A stretch of 48,561 nucleotides of DNA from Massilia frigida (GCF_011682175.1 NZ_WHJG01000048.1:1-48561), one strand, 5' to 3'. Positions 26,961 to 41,100 are shown, counted from the stretch's first letter. Numbers and translations: made by a program. Notes: generated by a model not told the origin, from the letters alone.

Positions 26961-27244
26961 GCAAGCGGGGCGGCAAATAGGGGGAAAACCGCCGGCGGTT
27001 ACAAAATGGTGTTGTATTTATGCTGCAAAAATGGAAAGTAAGAAGTCAAAAAAATAATGCGCAGGTGGAATCATAGTTTTCCTATGACAGCGTGATTTTT
27101 ATAAGGCGCGCAGGCGTGCGGAATGCAGGGCACAGACGGGCTGAATGTCGAAAACAGCAGAATATTGTTATTAAACAATTTCTCAAATACACTTACATCT
27201 GCTAAACTGCTCGACTCGTTATAATTTGTGCAATAGATCAGGCC
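26961..27244. other. Intergenic region between glycan operon and TPS locus
   Basis: 284 bases, clearly more AT-rich than both flanks. A perfect palindrome AACCGCCGGCGGTT (26987-27000) and a small hairpin TCATAG-TTTTC-CTATGA (27071-27087) lie behind the GH1 gene and may end its transcript. Toward the TpsB gene, TATAAT at 27220-27225 is a good -10 candidate 20 bases before the start codon, with no convincing -35. No gene is seen here. Confidence 0.5.
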
Positions 27245-29059
27245 ATGTATGTGGGCTGTCGCCTGCCCGCCATGCTGCCTGCTCAACTTCAAAAATCGCT
27301 TCGTTTCCCGCCGCGCCGCCTCGCCTTGGCTTCCCTCGTGCGCGCTGCGCTGCTGCTCATGCCGGCGTCCACAGTGTCGGCGCAGCAGCTTCCGGTGCCG
27401 GCAGCAAGCGCGCCCAATCCGCTCGACGTCGCGCAGGAAGGCATCCGGCGGCAAGAGGAACGCCTGCGCGAACAGCAGCAGCAATTGCAGACCAAGGCCG
27501 ACCTGCTGCAACCGGCGCAGGCGGCCGCCGACATGAGCAAGCTGCCCGTCGAGACGCCTTGCTTCCTGATCAAGAGCATGACTGTTGGTAGCAAGCAGGA
27601 GCTCGGCTCGATGGCATCGGCCGTGGCGCCCTTTATCGGCCAGTGCGTCGGGGTGCAAGGGGTGCGCCAGATCGCCGCCGTGCTTGACGCCAGGCTGATC
27701 GCGCAGGGTTACGTCACCAGCCGGGTCAGCCTGCCGCAGCAAAACCTGAGCGAGGGCAAGCTGGTGTTCGCCCTGCACATCGGCCGCGTTGCCGGCGTGA
27801 AGATGGTCAAGGCCGGCGTGCCGGGCGACGTGGCGGACGATGCCTGGGGAACCTGGAAGAACGCCTTTCCGCTCTCCGCCGGCGACGTACTCAATATCCG
27901 CGACCTGGAGCAGGGCGTCGAGCAGATGAAGCGCTTGCCGAGCCAGGCGGTCACCACCCGCATCGAGCCTGGCATCGATGCGGACACCAGCATCGTGCTG
28001 CTCGAACGCCATGCCGGCAGCCTGCTGGAGCGCACGCACGCTTCCGTCAGCCTGGACAATTCCGGTTCGGTGGCTTTGGGCCGGGCGCAGTTGTCCGGTT
28101 CCCTGTCGCTCGACAACGCCGCCGGCCTGAACGATATTTTCAGCCTGAGCAGCAATATCAATGCCCAGCAGCCCAAGCGCGACCATCGCAGCACCAGCCT
28201 GTCGGCCAACTACAGCATTCCCTGGGACTATCACAGCTTCAGCGTGTCGCACAGCAGCAGCCGCTTCGCCCAGTTCGTGCAAGGTACGACAGCGCGTTTC
28301 CTGTCCAGCGGCAGCAGCAGCACGGCCGAGGCCAAATGGAATTACCTGGCGTGGCGCAGCGCGTCGGCCAAGGCCGGCGTGTATGCGGCCATCTCGACCC
28401 GCCGCGCGCAGAGTTTTCTCGACGACGTGGAACTGGTCGTGCAGCGCCGCCGCACCACCGGCGCCCAGGCCGGCCTGACCCTGAAGCAATACCTCGGCCA
28501 GGGCCTGCTCGATCTCGACCTCGGCTACCGCCAGGGCATCGGCCTGGGCAGCGCCGAGGCCGACTATCCGAGCGCGGCCGACGGCGGCCTGACCCTGCGT
28601 CCGCGCATCTATAGCTTCAACGCCTCGTACAGCCAGCCGTTCAAGCTGGCCGAACGCGCACTGCAGTACAGCGCCAGCCTGCGCCTGCAAAAGACCGGCG
28701 ACATGAGCTTGTCGGCCGACCAGATCAGCATCGGCGGGCGCTACAGCGTGCGCGGCTTCGACGGCGACAGCGTGCTGATGGCCGAAAGCGGCGCGATCCT
28801 GCGCCAGGACGTCTCGACCGGCCTGCCATCGTTCGCCGGTATCGACAGCAGTGTATTCATCGCGCTCGACGCCGGCAAGGTCTGGGGGCCGAGCGCCGCC
28901 GGCCTGGTGGGCGACACCCTGGCCGGTTTCGCCGCCAGCCTGCGCGGCAGGTGGAAGTCGCTGGTATTCGATATCAGCCTGGCCACCCCGGTCAGCAAGC
29001 CGGAGCGCTTCAAGACGCGCGCGCTCACGCCGTATGTATCGGTCACGTATTCGCGCTGA
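27245..29059 (+). CDS. TpsB two-partner secretion transporter (FhaC/ShlB/CdiB-like)
   Basis: A 604-residue outer-membrane transporter. The signal region ends near SAQQLP (about residue 47). Then come a charged, Gln-rich plug/linker helix (RRQEERLREQQQQLQTKADLL, about 70-90), POTRA domains (about 100-260; PCFLIKSMTV, GVRQIAAVLDARLIAQGYVTSRV, GDVLNIRDLEQGVEQMKRLPS) and a 16-strand barrel with the VRGF signature at residues 502-505 (YSVRGFDGDS). The family exports one TpsA partner, here the giant gene 73 bases downstream. No clear ribosome binding site precedes 27245; ATG at 27272 is an alternative that still leaves a signal peptide. Confidence 0.93.
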   Translation: MYVGCRLPAMLPAQLQKSLRFPPRRLALASLVRAALLLMPASTVSAQQLPVPAASAPNPLDVAQEGIRRQEERLREQQQQLQTKADLLQPAQAAADMSKLPVETPCFLIKSMTVGSKQELGSMASAVAPFIGQCVGVQGVRQIAAVLDARLIAQGYVTSRVSLPQQNLSEGKLVFALHIGRVAGVKMVKAGVPGDVADDAWGTWKNAFPLSAGDVLNIRDLEQGVEQMKRLPSQAVTTRIEPGIDADTSIVLLERHAGSLLERTHASVSLDNSGSVALGRAQLSGSLSLDNAAGLNDIFSLSSNINAQQPKRDHRSTSLSANYSIPWDYHSFSVSHSSSRFAQFVQGTTARFLSSGSSSTAEAKWNYLAWRSASAKAGVYAAISTRRAQSFLDDVELVVQRRRTTGAQAGLTLKQYLGQGLLDLDLGYRQGIGLGSAEADYPSAADGGLTLRPRIYSFNASYSQPFKLAERALQYSASLRLQKTGDMSLSADQISIGGRYSVRGFDGDSVLMAESGAILRQDVSTGLPSFAGIDSSVFIALDAGKVWGPSAAGLVGDTLAGFAASLRGRWKSLVFDISLATPVSKPERFKTRALTPYVSVTYSR

Positions 29060-29132
29060 TCGGCGCAGCGCAGACAGTTCAGTCCCCCCGCAGTACCCGT
29101 TTGACGCCGTTCAGGCACCCCAAGGACCCATC

Positions 29133-32100
29133 ATGAAATCACCTATCCGCCATCTGTTAAAGAGCAAACAATCGACCTTGACCGCGGCCGACCGGCAGGT
29201 CCAGGCGCAATTGGAGCAGCCGATGGAGGCGGTGGGCCGTGGCGGCCGTCCGTGGACGCGGGTGGTGGCGAGGATGATGATCGTGCTGCAGATCTTGCAG
29301 ACGGCGCTGATCGCGGGACCGGCTTACGCGCAGGTTGTGGCCGCCGGCAACGCGCCGGCCGGGCAAAAGCCGCTGGTCGATGCCGCCGCCAACGGCGTGC
29401 CGATCGTGCTGATCGCGCCGCCAAGCGCGGCCGGCGTGTCGCACAACCGCTACGACCAGTTCAACGTGGATAGCAGGGGCTTGATCCTGAATAACAGCCG
29501 GGAGAGTGTCGGCACCCAGCTGGGCGGTATCGTCAACGGTAATATGCAGTTGGGCACCACCAGCGCCCGCATCATCCTGAACGAAGTCACGTCCGGCAAT
29601 CCGTCGCGCCTGAACGGCTATATCGAAGTGGCAGGGCAGCGCGCCGACCTGGTCATCGCCAACCCCAACGGCATCAGCTGCGACGGCTGCGGCTTTCTCA
29701 ATACCGCCGGCCGCGCCACCTTGACCACCGGCACGCCGCAATACAATAGCGCCGGCCAGCTCGACAGCCTGAACGTGCAGCGCGGCGTGATTAGCATCGG
29801 CGCCCGTGGCTTAAATGCCAGCAATGTCGAGCAGCTCGACCTGCTGGCGCGCGGCATCGTGATCGAAGGCGAGATCTCCACCAAGAACTTGCAGGCCGTC
29901 CTGGGCGCCAACAAGGTCTTGTACGGCACGCTCAAGGCCACCCAGCAGGATGGCAGCGGCAATGCGCCCAAGTTCGCCATCGATATCGCCGACCTGGGCG
30001 GCATGTACGCCAACCAGATCTATCTGGTCGCCACCGAAAAGGGCCTGGGCGTAAACAGCGCCGGCCGCATTGCTTCCCTGTCGGAAAACCTGACCCTGAG
30101 CGCGCAGGGCGACCTGACCCTGAAGGACAATTACAGCAAGAAAGACGTCGACCTGTCCAGCAGCGGCAAGGTGACGTTGGCGGGACAGACCAACGCCGAG
30201 CGCAACGTGCGCATCGCTGCGGCCGAGCGCATTGCCGTCAACAACGGCGCCGTGCTGCGCGCGGAGCAAAGCGTGCTGCTCACCACCGGCCAGATCGACA
30301 ACAGCGGCAGCGTGATCCAGAAGTCCGCCAGCGAGACCCTGGTGCTGGCCGCCGAGCGCATCAACAGCAGCGGCAGCATGTATTCGGCCACCGACCTCAG
30401 TTTGCAGGCCCGGACTATCGACGGCAAGGGCGGCGTCTTGCAGGCAGAGCGCGCCCTGAAGGTGTCCGCCGACAGCATCATGGTGGACCAGCAGCAGTGG
30501 GCCGCCAACGAGGCGGTCACGGTCAAGGCCGGCCAACTGCGCGCTGCCAACAGCGTGCTGGCGGCCGGAACGGATCTGTCCCTCAATGCCAGCGGCGCCC
30601 TGAACATCCAGGGCAGTAGCTTGACGGCCAAAAAGGCCATCGACCTGCGCGGCCAGGGCGTAAACACCGCCGCCGCGACCGTCTCGGCGGCCGCGCTGGC
30701 CATCGATGCTGGCAAGGGCAAGCTGGACAACACCGGCGGCGTGATCTACGCGGCCGGCAACATCGACCTGCGCGCCGCCGGCATCGACAATACGCGCGGC
30801 AAGATCGTCGCGACCGACAAGCTGGCGCTCGATGCCGGTGGTGGCAGGCTCGACAACACGGGCGGCACGCTGGCATCGAAGGATGCCGTGTTCGGCAACG
30901 TCGGCAGCATCCGTAACCGCGAAGGCACCCTGTCCATCACCAGCGACCTGGTGCTGGACGGCGCCCTCGACAACAATAAAGGCAAGCTCATCACCGCCGG
31001 GGCGCTCACGTTCTCCGGTACGTCGCTGGACAATGCCGGCGGCGCCATCCAGGCCGGCAATGCCGTCAGCCTCACCGCCAGCGGCCTGATCGACAGTGCC
31101 GACGGTATCATCCAGAGTACCTCGGCCGGCGTCGCCATCAAGGCTGGGCGCCTCGACAATACCAAGGGCGCGATTGCGGCGGCCAAGGACATTGCCATCG
31201 ATGCCGGCCGCGTGCTCGGGCGCGATGGCGACATCAGTGCCGGCGGCAAGCTGGCCGTCAGCGGCGCGGCACTCGACCTGGGCGGCGCCAGCCTCGCCAG
31301 CAACGGCACGCTCGACCTTGCCGCCAGCGACATCCTGGCCGGCGCTGCCAAGCTGCAAGCCGGGCAGGCATTGACCGTCAAGGCAGGCAATCTGTCGGCC
31401 GCCGGCGCCACGATCGCCTCGGTCGGCAGCGTGAACGTTGCCGCCACCGGCGACGCCCGGCTGGACAAGGCCGCGATTGCCGCCAACGGCAACGTGGACA
31501 TCAATGGCCGCGACCTGCACGCCCAGCAATTGCGCGTGGAAAGTAGCGGCACCGTCGCGCTCAAGGCCGACAGTGTCGACCTGCAAGACGCCAGCCTGTC
31601 CGGCGCGCGCGGCCTCGGCCTGGCGGCCGGCACCTTGCTGATGAAGGGCGGCAGCGCCGTTTCCGGCGGCAAGCTGACCGTGACCGGCCAGAGCCAGCAG
31701 GGCGGCAAACTGTCGGCCGCGGGTGACGTCGAGGTCCGCATGGACAAGCAGCTCGACCTGACTGGCGGCGCCATCCGCGCTGGCGGCGATATTGCGGTGC
31801 GTGCCGAAGGCATCGTCACCGACCAGGCGCTGCTTGGCGGCAAGCACATCGTGCTCGATGCCGGCCTTGGAAGCGTGAGCAACGTGCAGGGCACGATCGT
31901 GGCCGAGTCCGGCGGCGGCACGCGCGCTCCGGCGCTGGTGGTGCGCGGCAATGGCATCGACAACAACCGTGGCGTCCTGTCGTCCGACGCGAATGCCGTG
32001 TTCGACGCAAAAACCCAGGCGTTCGACAACAACGGCGGCAAGGTCGTCGTGAGCGGCGACATGGATTTGTCGGCAGGCGCGCTGAAAAATCGCTCCGGCA

Positions 32101-35100
32101 GCATCGCCACGGGCAGCAGCATCGTCATGCGCGGCAACGACGTCGACAATACCGACGGCCAGCTGCGTTCCGGCAAGGATGTCATCATCGAAGCGAACGG
32201 CCAGCGCCTCGGCAACGACCGCGGCGTGATCGAGGCGCAGGGCACGATGACCCTGCTGGCAGCCGACTTGAGCAATATCGGCGGCCGACTCGCCGCCAAC
32301 CAGACCCTTAACCTGACTGCCGGTGCACTGAATAACAGCGGCGGCACGGTGGCGGCCGGCAAGGACCTGACCCTGAGCGTGAGCGGCGTGGCCAACAGCG
32401 GCAACGGCAGCTTGAACGCGGGCGGGCCGGTCAGCATCAGTGCCGGGCGTTTCGACGCGGACGGCGCACAGATCTCGTCGCACGAGCAGATCGTCATTGC
32501 AGCCGGCCAGGGCATGTACCTGGACCAGAGCACTATCCATGCCGGCGGCTCGGTCGATCTGTCCGCCAACAACATGCAAGCGAAGGGCGCGACTATTCTC
32601 AGCAACGGCGCCATCGCCGTTAGCGGACGCGACAGCGTCAACCTTGCCGGCAGCGACATCAACGCCAACGGCGCGGTGACCGTCAAGGCCGCCAACGGCG
32701 CCAGCCTGCAAGGCACGCAGATTGCGAGCAATGCCGAACTGCGCATCGACGCCGCCAACATCGACGGCGGCGCCAGCCGCCTGTCGAGCGCGGGCGACCT
32801 GGACTTGCATGCGGGCACGGGCGGCATCGTCCTTGCTGGCGCGCATGTGGCCAGCGGCGCCGGCCTGCGCATCGACGGCAAAGGCATCGATGCCGCCAAC
32901 GCAACCCTGGCGGCAAAGAGCGATATCGCGCTCGATACGCGCGGCGCGGACTACAAGGCTGACGGCAGCCGGCATCGCAGCGAGAGCGGCGGCATCACGC
33001 TCAAGGCCAACAATATCGACACTGGCGGCAGCGCCGGCCAGATTGCCGACAGCGGCTTCATCGCCAAGGGCAGCATTGCGCTCGAAGCAAGCGGGCAGAT
33101 TAACGTTGCCAACAGCACCATTTCTTCCGGCGGCAATGTGGCGCTCAATGCCGGTCAGGGCATCAGCACGGCTGGCGGCGCGGTATCGGCCATCGGCAGC
33201 GCGGCCTTGTCGGGCGCCACCATCAACAATGCCGGCGGCGCGATTGCCGCCAACGGCGCGCTCAAGCTGCTTGCCCGCGACGGCGGCATCGACAATGGCG
33301 GCGGCAGCATCTTGTCGCGCGACCAACTGACATTGCAAACGCACACCGGCCTCGACCGCATCGCCGGCAAGCCGGTTGCGGCCGGCGGCGCCACCGACCT
33401 GAACAACAAGGGCGGTTCGATCGTGGGTGTGGCCGGGGCCGTCATCAACAGCGGCACCATCGACAATAGCGGCGGCAAGATCGCCAGCGGCAACACCCTG
33501 GTGCTCGACCTCGGCAACAGCGACTTCAAGGGCGCCAAGGGTAGTGTGCTCAGTGAAAAAGCGCTGACCCTGACCGCGCGCCAGATCGACCTGAGCGCCG
33601 GCCAGCTGCGCGCGGGCAAGGGCGTGAGCCTGTCCGCCGAGCAGATCGTGGCGCAAGGCGCGGCCATCAGCGCCGCCGCCGGCGACCTGCTGATCGACAG
33701 TAAAGGCGGTTCCATCGACGCCAGCCACGCGGACATGCTGGCCTCGGGCCTGCTGAGCCTGAAATCGGGCGCGGCCGACCTGGCGCACGCCAAGCTCTCC
33801 AGCGGCGCCGGCACCAGTATTGCCAGCGCAGCGCTCGATGCGCGCCAGGCCATCATCCAGGCCGGCGGCGATATCGCCATCGCCAGCGGTGCGGCGATCA
33901 ACGCCCAGGACGCGGCCATCGGCGCCGGCGGCAAGCTGGACGTGACCGCCAGTTCGCTCAAGGGTGGCCAGTATTCGGCATTCAAGGACTTGACGGTGGT
34001 GACCACGGGCGCCATCGACTTGGGCAAGAGTGCCCTGCCGGGCGCGCAGGGCGGTGCCTTCCTCACGGATGCGGCGCTCAATGTCAAGGCGCAGGGCGTC
34101 ATCCTCGATGATGGCCGCGCGATCGGCAAGAACATCACGCTCGACGTCGGCAACGGCGTGCTGAGCAATCGCGGCGGCACCATCCTCGCCACCGATGCCG
34201 CCGCCAACGCGCCGGCCCTCAAGCTCACCAGCAATGGCATCGACAGCACGGGCGGCAGCATCGTCAGCAACGGCGACCTGCTCATCAACAGCGGCAGCGG
34301 CGCCGTGGACAACAGCAAGGGCACGCTTGGCGCCCTGGGAAAACTCGACATCGTGGCCGGCAAGCTCGGCAACGCGGGCGGCAAGGTGGTGGCCAACACG
34401 GCGCTCACGATGCAGGTGCAGGCCATTGACAACCATGCCGGCAAGATCCAGGCCGGCACCAGCCTGAACGTCAAGGCGGGCGATATCGACAACCGCGCCG
34501 GCACCCTGGCCGGCAGCACCGGCATTGAACTGACGGCCGGCAAGGTCGACAGCAGCGACAAGGCGCTGATCGGCAGTAATGGCAACGTTACCTTGCATAC
34601 CAAGGGCTTGGACAACAGCGGCAGCCAGGTCAAGGCCGGCGGCAAGCTGGCCATCGATACCGGCGCGGCGGGCGCCATCACAAACGTCAAGGGCAGCCTG
34701 GCCAGCGATGGCGGCATGACCCTGGCCAGCGCCGGCACGCTCGATAACAGCGGCGGCGCCATTGCGGCCGGCGCGGGCCTGGACGCGCAGATCCAGGGCG
34801 CGCTGGTCAACAAGGATGGCAATATCGTGGCCGGCAAGAACCTCGGACTGAGCGTAACGGACGGGCTCGCCAATCGGGGCGGCGCCATCCAGGCCGGCGG
34901 CGACATGCTGGTTGCCGCAAACAAGGGCATAGCCAACGATGCCGGCAAGCTGATCGCCAACGGAGCGCTCGACATCGACGGCGCCTCGCTCACCAGCAAG
35001 AAAGGCTTGATCAGCGCGGGCAAGGACTTGACGCTCGACGTCAAGACCCTCGGCGGCGCGCTCGACAACCAGGGCGGCCAGATCCAGGCCAGCGGCAAGG

Positions 35101-38100
35101 CCAGCATTGCGGCCAAGGGCGTGGGCAACGTCGACGGCGTGATCATCGCCAGCGACGACCTGATGCTCGACGCAGGCAAGGCGTTGCTCGACAACCGTGG
35201 CGGCATCGTGCAAAGCGCCAAGGCATCGGTCGCAATCGACGCCGGCGACATCGCCAGCCAGGGCACGGGCAGCGCCATCGTGGCGGCGGGCAAGCTGACG
35301 GTTGCTGGCAATAACATCGACAGCGGCAAAGGCTTGATCAGCGCGGGCAAGGACCTGTCGCTGATCGCGCAGGGCGCGCTCGGCAACGCGCAGGGCCGCA
35401 TCACGTCCGGCGCGCACGCCACCGTGCAGGGCAAGGGCATCGACAACAGCGGCGCGCTGCTGAGTGCCGGAAAAACCATGACCGTGCAGGCCGGCAGCGG
35501 CACCTTGCTCAACAGCGGCGGCAGCGTCCTGGCGGGCGAAACGCTCAAGCTGGACGCGGGCAGTGTACACAACCTGGGTGGCACCCTGGCATCGAACGGC
35601 GACCTGACCTTGCTGGCCGACACCGGCGGCACGGTCGACAACAGCGCCGGCACCATCCGCAGCGCGCAGGGCAGCGTCAGCCTGACGGGCGGACAGCTGC
35701 GCAATGGCGCCGTCGGCGCCGGCGGAGTGATCGCGGCCGGGAAAGATGTAACGATCAGCGTCAATGGCGCGCTGCTCAACCGCGACGGCGCCATCGAAGC
35801 GGCCAACAAGCTGACCATCCAGGCCGGCGCTGCGCTCGATAATACCAACGGCAAGCTGACCGGCGCCAAGGCGCTGGCCGTCAGCGCCAATGGCATCACC
35901 TCGGTCAACGGTTCCATGCTCAGCAATGGCGCACTGAGCGCCAACGCGGGTACGGGCGCGTTCGACAACAGCAAGGGCATCATTTCCGGCGGCGGCAACA
36001 CCACCGTGAACGCGGCCGGCCGATTCGACAATACCGACGGTAAAATCACTACGGGCGCCAATCTGGTGGCCACGACCGGCGCGTTCGACAATGTACGCGG
36101 CCTGGTCAGCGCCCAGGGTGGCGCCAACCTGAGCACTGCGGCCTTCGATGGCCGCAAGGGCGAGGTCATCGGCCAGCAAGCGCTGACGATCAATACCCAG
36201 GGTGCGCGTTTCGATGGCTCGGGCGGACGCTTTGCCAGCAATGGCGGTGTGACCCTGGCCACCGGCGACGCCGTGCTAACCGGCAGCACCATCGCCGCCG
36301 GCGACAGCTTCGCCATCCAGTCGCTGGGCGCGAACACGCGCCTGGACGCCAACGGCATCCAGATCGCCGTCACCAAGAACATCACCGTGACGGGCGCGGA
36401 CGTGGCCCTGAACGGCAGCAGCCTGCAAGCCGGCAATACGATTACCGTGGCAGGCAGCACGGTTGGCTTGAACAATGCGGCTCTGGCCGCGAACACCGCC
36501 GTCAATATCAACGGCACCGATGTGCAGGCCGCCGCCATCAACATCAGCACCCAGGGCGATATTTCCCTACAGGCGAGCAATACCCTGGACTACCGCAACG
36601 GGCAGTTCGCTGCGGGCAATAATGCCGCCATCTATGGTGGCGGCCTGGTGGCCACGTCCGGCGCCAAGCTGGCGGCCGGCAAACGCTTGTCGTTCGGCAT
36701 GGGGCAGCAGTCTGTCGATTTCAGCGCGCTCGACTTTACCTATCAGTTCGGTACCGACCTGCTGGTGCAAGCCATGGGCATTCGTACCGGCGGCGTGGCG
36801 ATCAGCGCCGACAACCTGTTCTTCGACGCCGGCACCGGCGTGCTCGACAACACTGGCGGCACTTTGTCCGCCACCGGCGTGATCGAATTCAAGGCGCGCG
36901 GCATGGTCAACAGCGGCGGCCTGATCGCGGCGGACCATCTGGTGTCGCTCGACTCCGGCAACGGCGCGCTGATCAACAGCGGCGGCACTATCGCCAGCGC
37001 TGCCGGCAAGATCGGCATCACGGGCAGCGACCTGCTCAATACCAATGGCGGCAATATCACCGCCGCCGACACGGTGACCGTGACGACCACGGGCCTGGCC
37101 GACAATGCGGGCGGCAATATCGTAGCCGATGGCGTGGTGAGCGTGGAGAGCGGTACCCTGGGCAACGCCAAGGGCCAGGTGGTCAGCAACAAGGACAAGG
37201 TCGCCATCAAGGCCGGCACTTTCGACAATAACGGCGGCCTGGTCAGCGCCAAGACGGCGCTGGATATCACAACCAAGCTTGGTGTCGGCAATAAGGGCGG
37301 CAGCCTGGTCGCCGGCCTTGACGCAAGCATCGTCGCCAAGAATGGCGTGGACAATACCGGCGGCGTCATTGGCGCTGCGGGGAAAGTGGCGCTGACCAGC
37401 AGCACTGGCGTTGTGATCAACCAGGGCGGCTCGATCCAGAGCGATACCTCGACGGTCGCCATCGATGCCGGCAACGGTATCTGGAACCAGAACGGCGATA
37501 TCTACGGCCTGACCGGCGTGCAGGCCAGGACCGACGCCAACCTGCTCAATATGCAGGGCGGCCGGATTGCCAGCCAGGGTGACGTCAAGCTCAGCAGCCT
37601 CAAGGGCAAGCTGGACAACACGGACGGCATCGTCAGTTCGGGCAGCGCCCTAATCGTGGCGGCCAAGGACGTGCACAATGCGGGCGGCGTGCTGTCGGGC
37701 TTGACGTCGGCCAAGGTCGATGCCGAGAGCGTCGACAACACTGCCGGCGTGATCGAAGCGGGCACGGGCGGCATCGCGATCACGGCCAAAACGCTGACCA
37801 ACGATAACAGCGGCACCCAGCGCGGGATTGTCAGCAAAGGCGACATCACCATCAGCGGCGGCACGGTCAAGCAGAACGGCGGCTATATCGGCGCCGACGG
37901 CAAGCTGACCATCGACGGCACCAGCATCGACAATACCGGCGGCTCGACCATGCTGGCCTTGAAGGAATTGAGCCTGACCGCAACCGCGGGCATCAATAAC
38001 CAGGACGGCAATATCAAGTCCGCGCTCGATACCACGCTCAAGGCGCCGGTGTTGAATAACGTCGGCGGCACGGTGTTTGCGAACAATAACCTCCTGGTGG

Positions 38101-41100
38101 ACGCGGCGGCCATTGATAACAGCAATACCAACAACGGCGCGTTCGACAAGGGTTTGCTGGCATCGAACACGGTGACCGTGAATGCGGCCACGGTGGGCAA
38201 TGTGAATGGCGCGATCGTGGCGCTGAAGAACCTCAAGGTGGCTGGTTCGGCCAGTATCAATAATACGGGCGGGCAGCTGAGCGGCGAAGCAGTCACGATT
38301 GACACGGCTGACTTCATCAATACCAGCGGGCGCACCGATGCCACCACCATGCTGACGGCGACCATGAAGAAATTCAGCGCCGACGGCGTGATGGCATCTA
38401 CCGGTACCCTGCGCCTGGCCATGGATGGCGATTACACCAACGGCGGTATCGTGGCGGCCGAGAACAATCTGGAGATTGTTCTCAATAACGGCAAGTACAC
38501 CAACACCAAGATCGGCACGATCAGCGCGGCCAAGGATCTGCGCCTGTCGGCCACGGAACTGAATAACTACGGCTCGATCAGCGCGACCAATACCACGCTC
38601 GATGTCGGCACGTTTACCAATGCCGGCACCGGCGTAGTCAATTCGATCGGCACCACGACGGTCACGGGTGGCAGCACCTTCAATAGCGGGCGGATTTACG
38701 GCGGCAACGTGGTGATGGGCGGCGCGGTGACGAATGAGAAGGATGCCACCATCGGCGCGCGCGATATCTTGACCATGAGCGGCTTGTTGATCAATAAGCC
38801 GGGCGCTAATGTGCTCAGCCTTGGCAATATGACGCTGGGTAGCGTGGTCAATGCGGGCGCGCGAATCGAATCAGGTGCAAACCTGGACATCGGCAGCCTG
38901 ACCAACCTGAATTGCGTGAACGGTGGCGTCGATAACGGCCAGGGCGCATCCAATTGCAGCGCGTATGGATTAAAGGGCGGAATTGCTTATTCCGACCAGA
39001 CCACGGTTGTGCCAGTCAATTTCATCACTATTACGCCCAGAGGCTCGAATACTGCCTATACGCTGGACCAGTTGTCGTACTACACGGACGACCAGCACTA
39101 CTATATTCATCCTAGCGATTTGCACAACAAGATCGAGGATTACACCAAGACCACGATCGACACTCGCACCATTGTGAAATCGGTTGTCGACAGCTCAAAC
39201 GCCGGATTGGTAACGGCGGCGGGTAATATCACGGCGAAAGCGGCGATGAACGTCGACAGCCAGATTGTCGCCGGCGGTAACGTCTCCATCACCGGCGCCG
39301 CTGAAGTTGGGAATGGCGTTGAGAAAACGCCAGGCGATACGGTCAACATCTCTACCCAGGGAACCCAGGCCATCACGGAAAATGGAAGTAGCTATTTTAC
39401 CGAAGTCAAGAATGATTGCGACTGGAAGGGGAAATGCAAACACTATCGAGTAGATAGCAAATTCACGGCCATTCAGGACGTCGGCCCTACAACATCGATC
39501 GATGTTGCCGCCGTTTTGTACGACAGTGGCGGCATGGCGCCCGCGCCGGCCGCTCCTGATGACGCAACGATTGCCCCTGCCGATCCGGCGAAAGTCGTCG
39601 GTACCCTTGGCACCGGCGTAGCCGGCAATCTCACCGCCAGCAGTGGCAACACTGCGGCGGGCGACGTGACGACTACGAAGACGGGTAACGTCGCCACCTA
39701 CACGACCGGCAGCACGACCGTCGGCATCAACGTCGGCGCGATCAATGCCGATACCGCGGTGCAGGGCGTGGCAGCTCAGGGCGTTAGCGCCGGCGGCACG
39801 CCATCGGTTGACACCTCCGTCGCCGCTGGCGGCACCAAGATCGACGCCCAGGCAGCCGGTACAGCCGGAGGGGCCGGCCCGGTCTCGACCGACGCCCAGC
39901 AACAAGGCAGCGGCGGCGCAACGGACGTTACGGTCGGCACGAGCGCCCAGCCTATCGTCAAGGGCCAGGTGGCAGGCAATGCCCTGCCTGGCAGCGTCAT
40001 CGCGGGCAATGCCCGCGCAGCCCAGCAAACGGCCATCGGCGACCTGACGACCTCGTTCGCCAAATTCGCCGCCGCACGTCCCGTGACCGTGGCGGACAAG
40101 AAAGTCGATGCCGGGGTCTTTGGCCCGAACACGAAAGACATCAACGGCCGGGTCACCGATCCGAAGGTGCCGAACGTCACCCTGACCAGCAACACGGACT
40201 GGAAAGCGCCGACCGGCAATCTGTTCTCCCTGAAACCGGGCGAGGGCGCCGGCTACCTGGTCGAAACCGACCCGCTGTTCACCGATAAAAACAAATGGAC
40301 CGGCAGCGATTACTTCCTGGACCAGCTTGACATTGATCCGCAGCGCACCCTGAAGCGCTACGGCGATGGTTTTGTCGAGCAACGCGCGTTCGCCGACCAG
40401 TTGATCAACATCACCGGGCGCAACAAGCTGTCCGGCTACGAGAACAACGAACAGGCGTTCAAGGCGTTGATGGATTCGGGCGTCGCCTACGCCAAACAGT
40501 TCCAGCTCACGCCTGGCGTGGCGCTGTCCGAGCAGCAGATGGCCCAGCTGACCACCGACATCGTGTGGATGCAGGAAGAAACCGTCAGCCTGCCGGACGG
40601 CAGCACCACCACGGCCCTGGTACCCAAGGTCTACCTGCGCCGTCCGCAGCAGGGCGACCTGTCGACCGGCGGCGCCCTGATCGCCGGCGACAACGTCACC
40701 ATCCGCAACCAGAACGGCGGCATCAGCAACAGCGGCACCATCCTGGCCGGCTACGCCAATGCGAAGCCGACCGACATGCATGGCGCGGTCACGCTCGACG
40801 CCCGCAATGTCAGCAATAGCGGCACCATCGCCGGCAATGTGATCGACATCAAGGCGGCGAACGATATCGCCAATGTGGGCGGGCGCATTGCCGGCCTGTC
40901 CAACAAGGGCGTGGACGGCAGCGCCACCGACGACAGCCGGGTCACGCTCAATGCCGGCCGCGACATTCTCGTGGCCAGCACGACGCAGACGCGCAGTATT
41001 GACACGGTTGGCAACAACGGCACCAGCACATCGAGCCGCACCAACATCGACAGGGTCGCCACCATTGCCGGCGGCAATGTGCTGATCGACGCCAGGGGCA

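Noticed and set aside
26987-27000. AACCGCCGGCGGTT as a third LacI operator
   Set aside because: It lacks the TGTAA/TTACA arms of the two operators and lies after the last gene of the operon; a 3'-end structure is more likely.
29811-36179. Very long minus-strand open frame (over 2,100 codons) opposite the TpsA gene
   Set aside because: It mirrors the repetitive GC-rich codon pattern of the plus-strand haemagglutinin; it has no domain, signal or ribosome binding site. The same applies to long minus-strand frames at 33155-36580 and 39195-44987.
30700-38300. Regularly spaced short repeats, CRISPR-like at first glance
   Set aside because: They are degenerate codons for DNTGG/DNSGG units in one continuous reading frame, not identical repeats with unique spacers.
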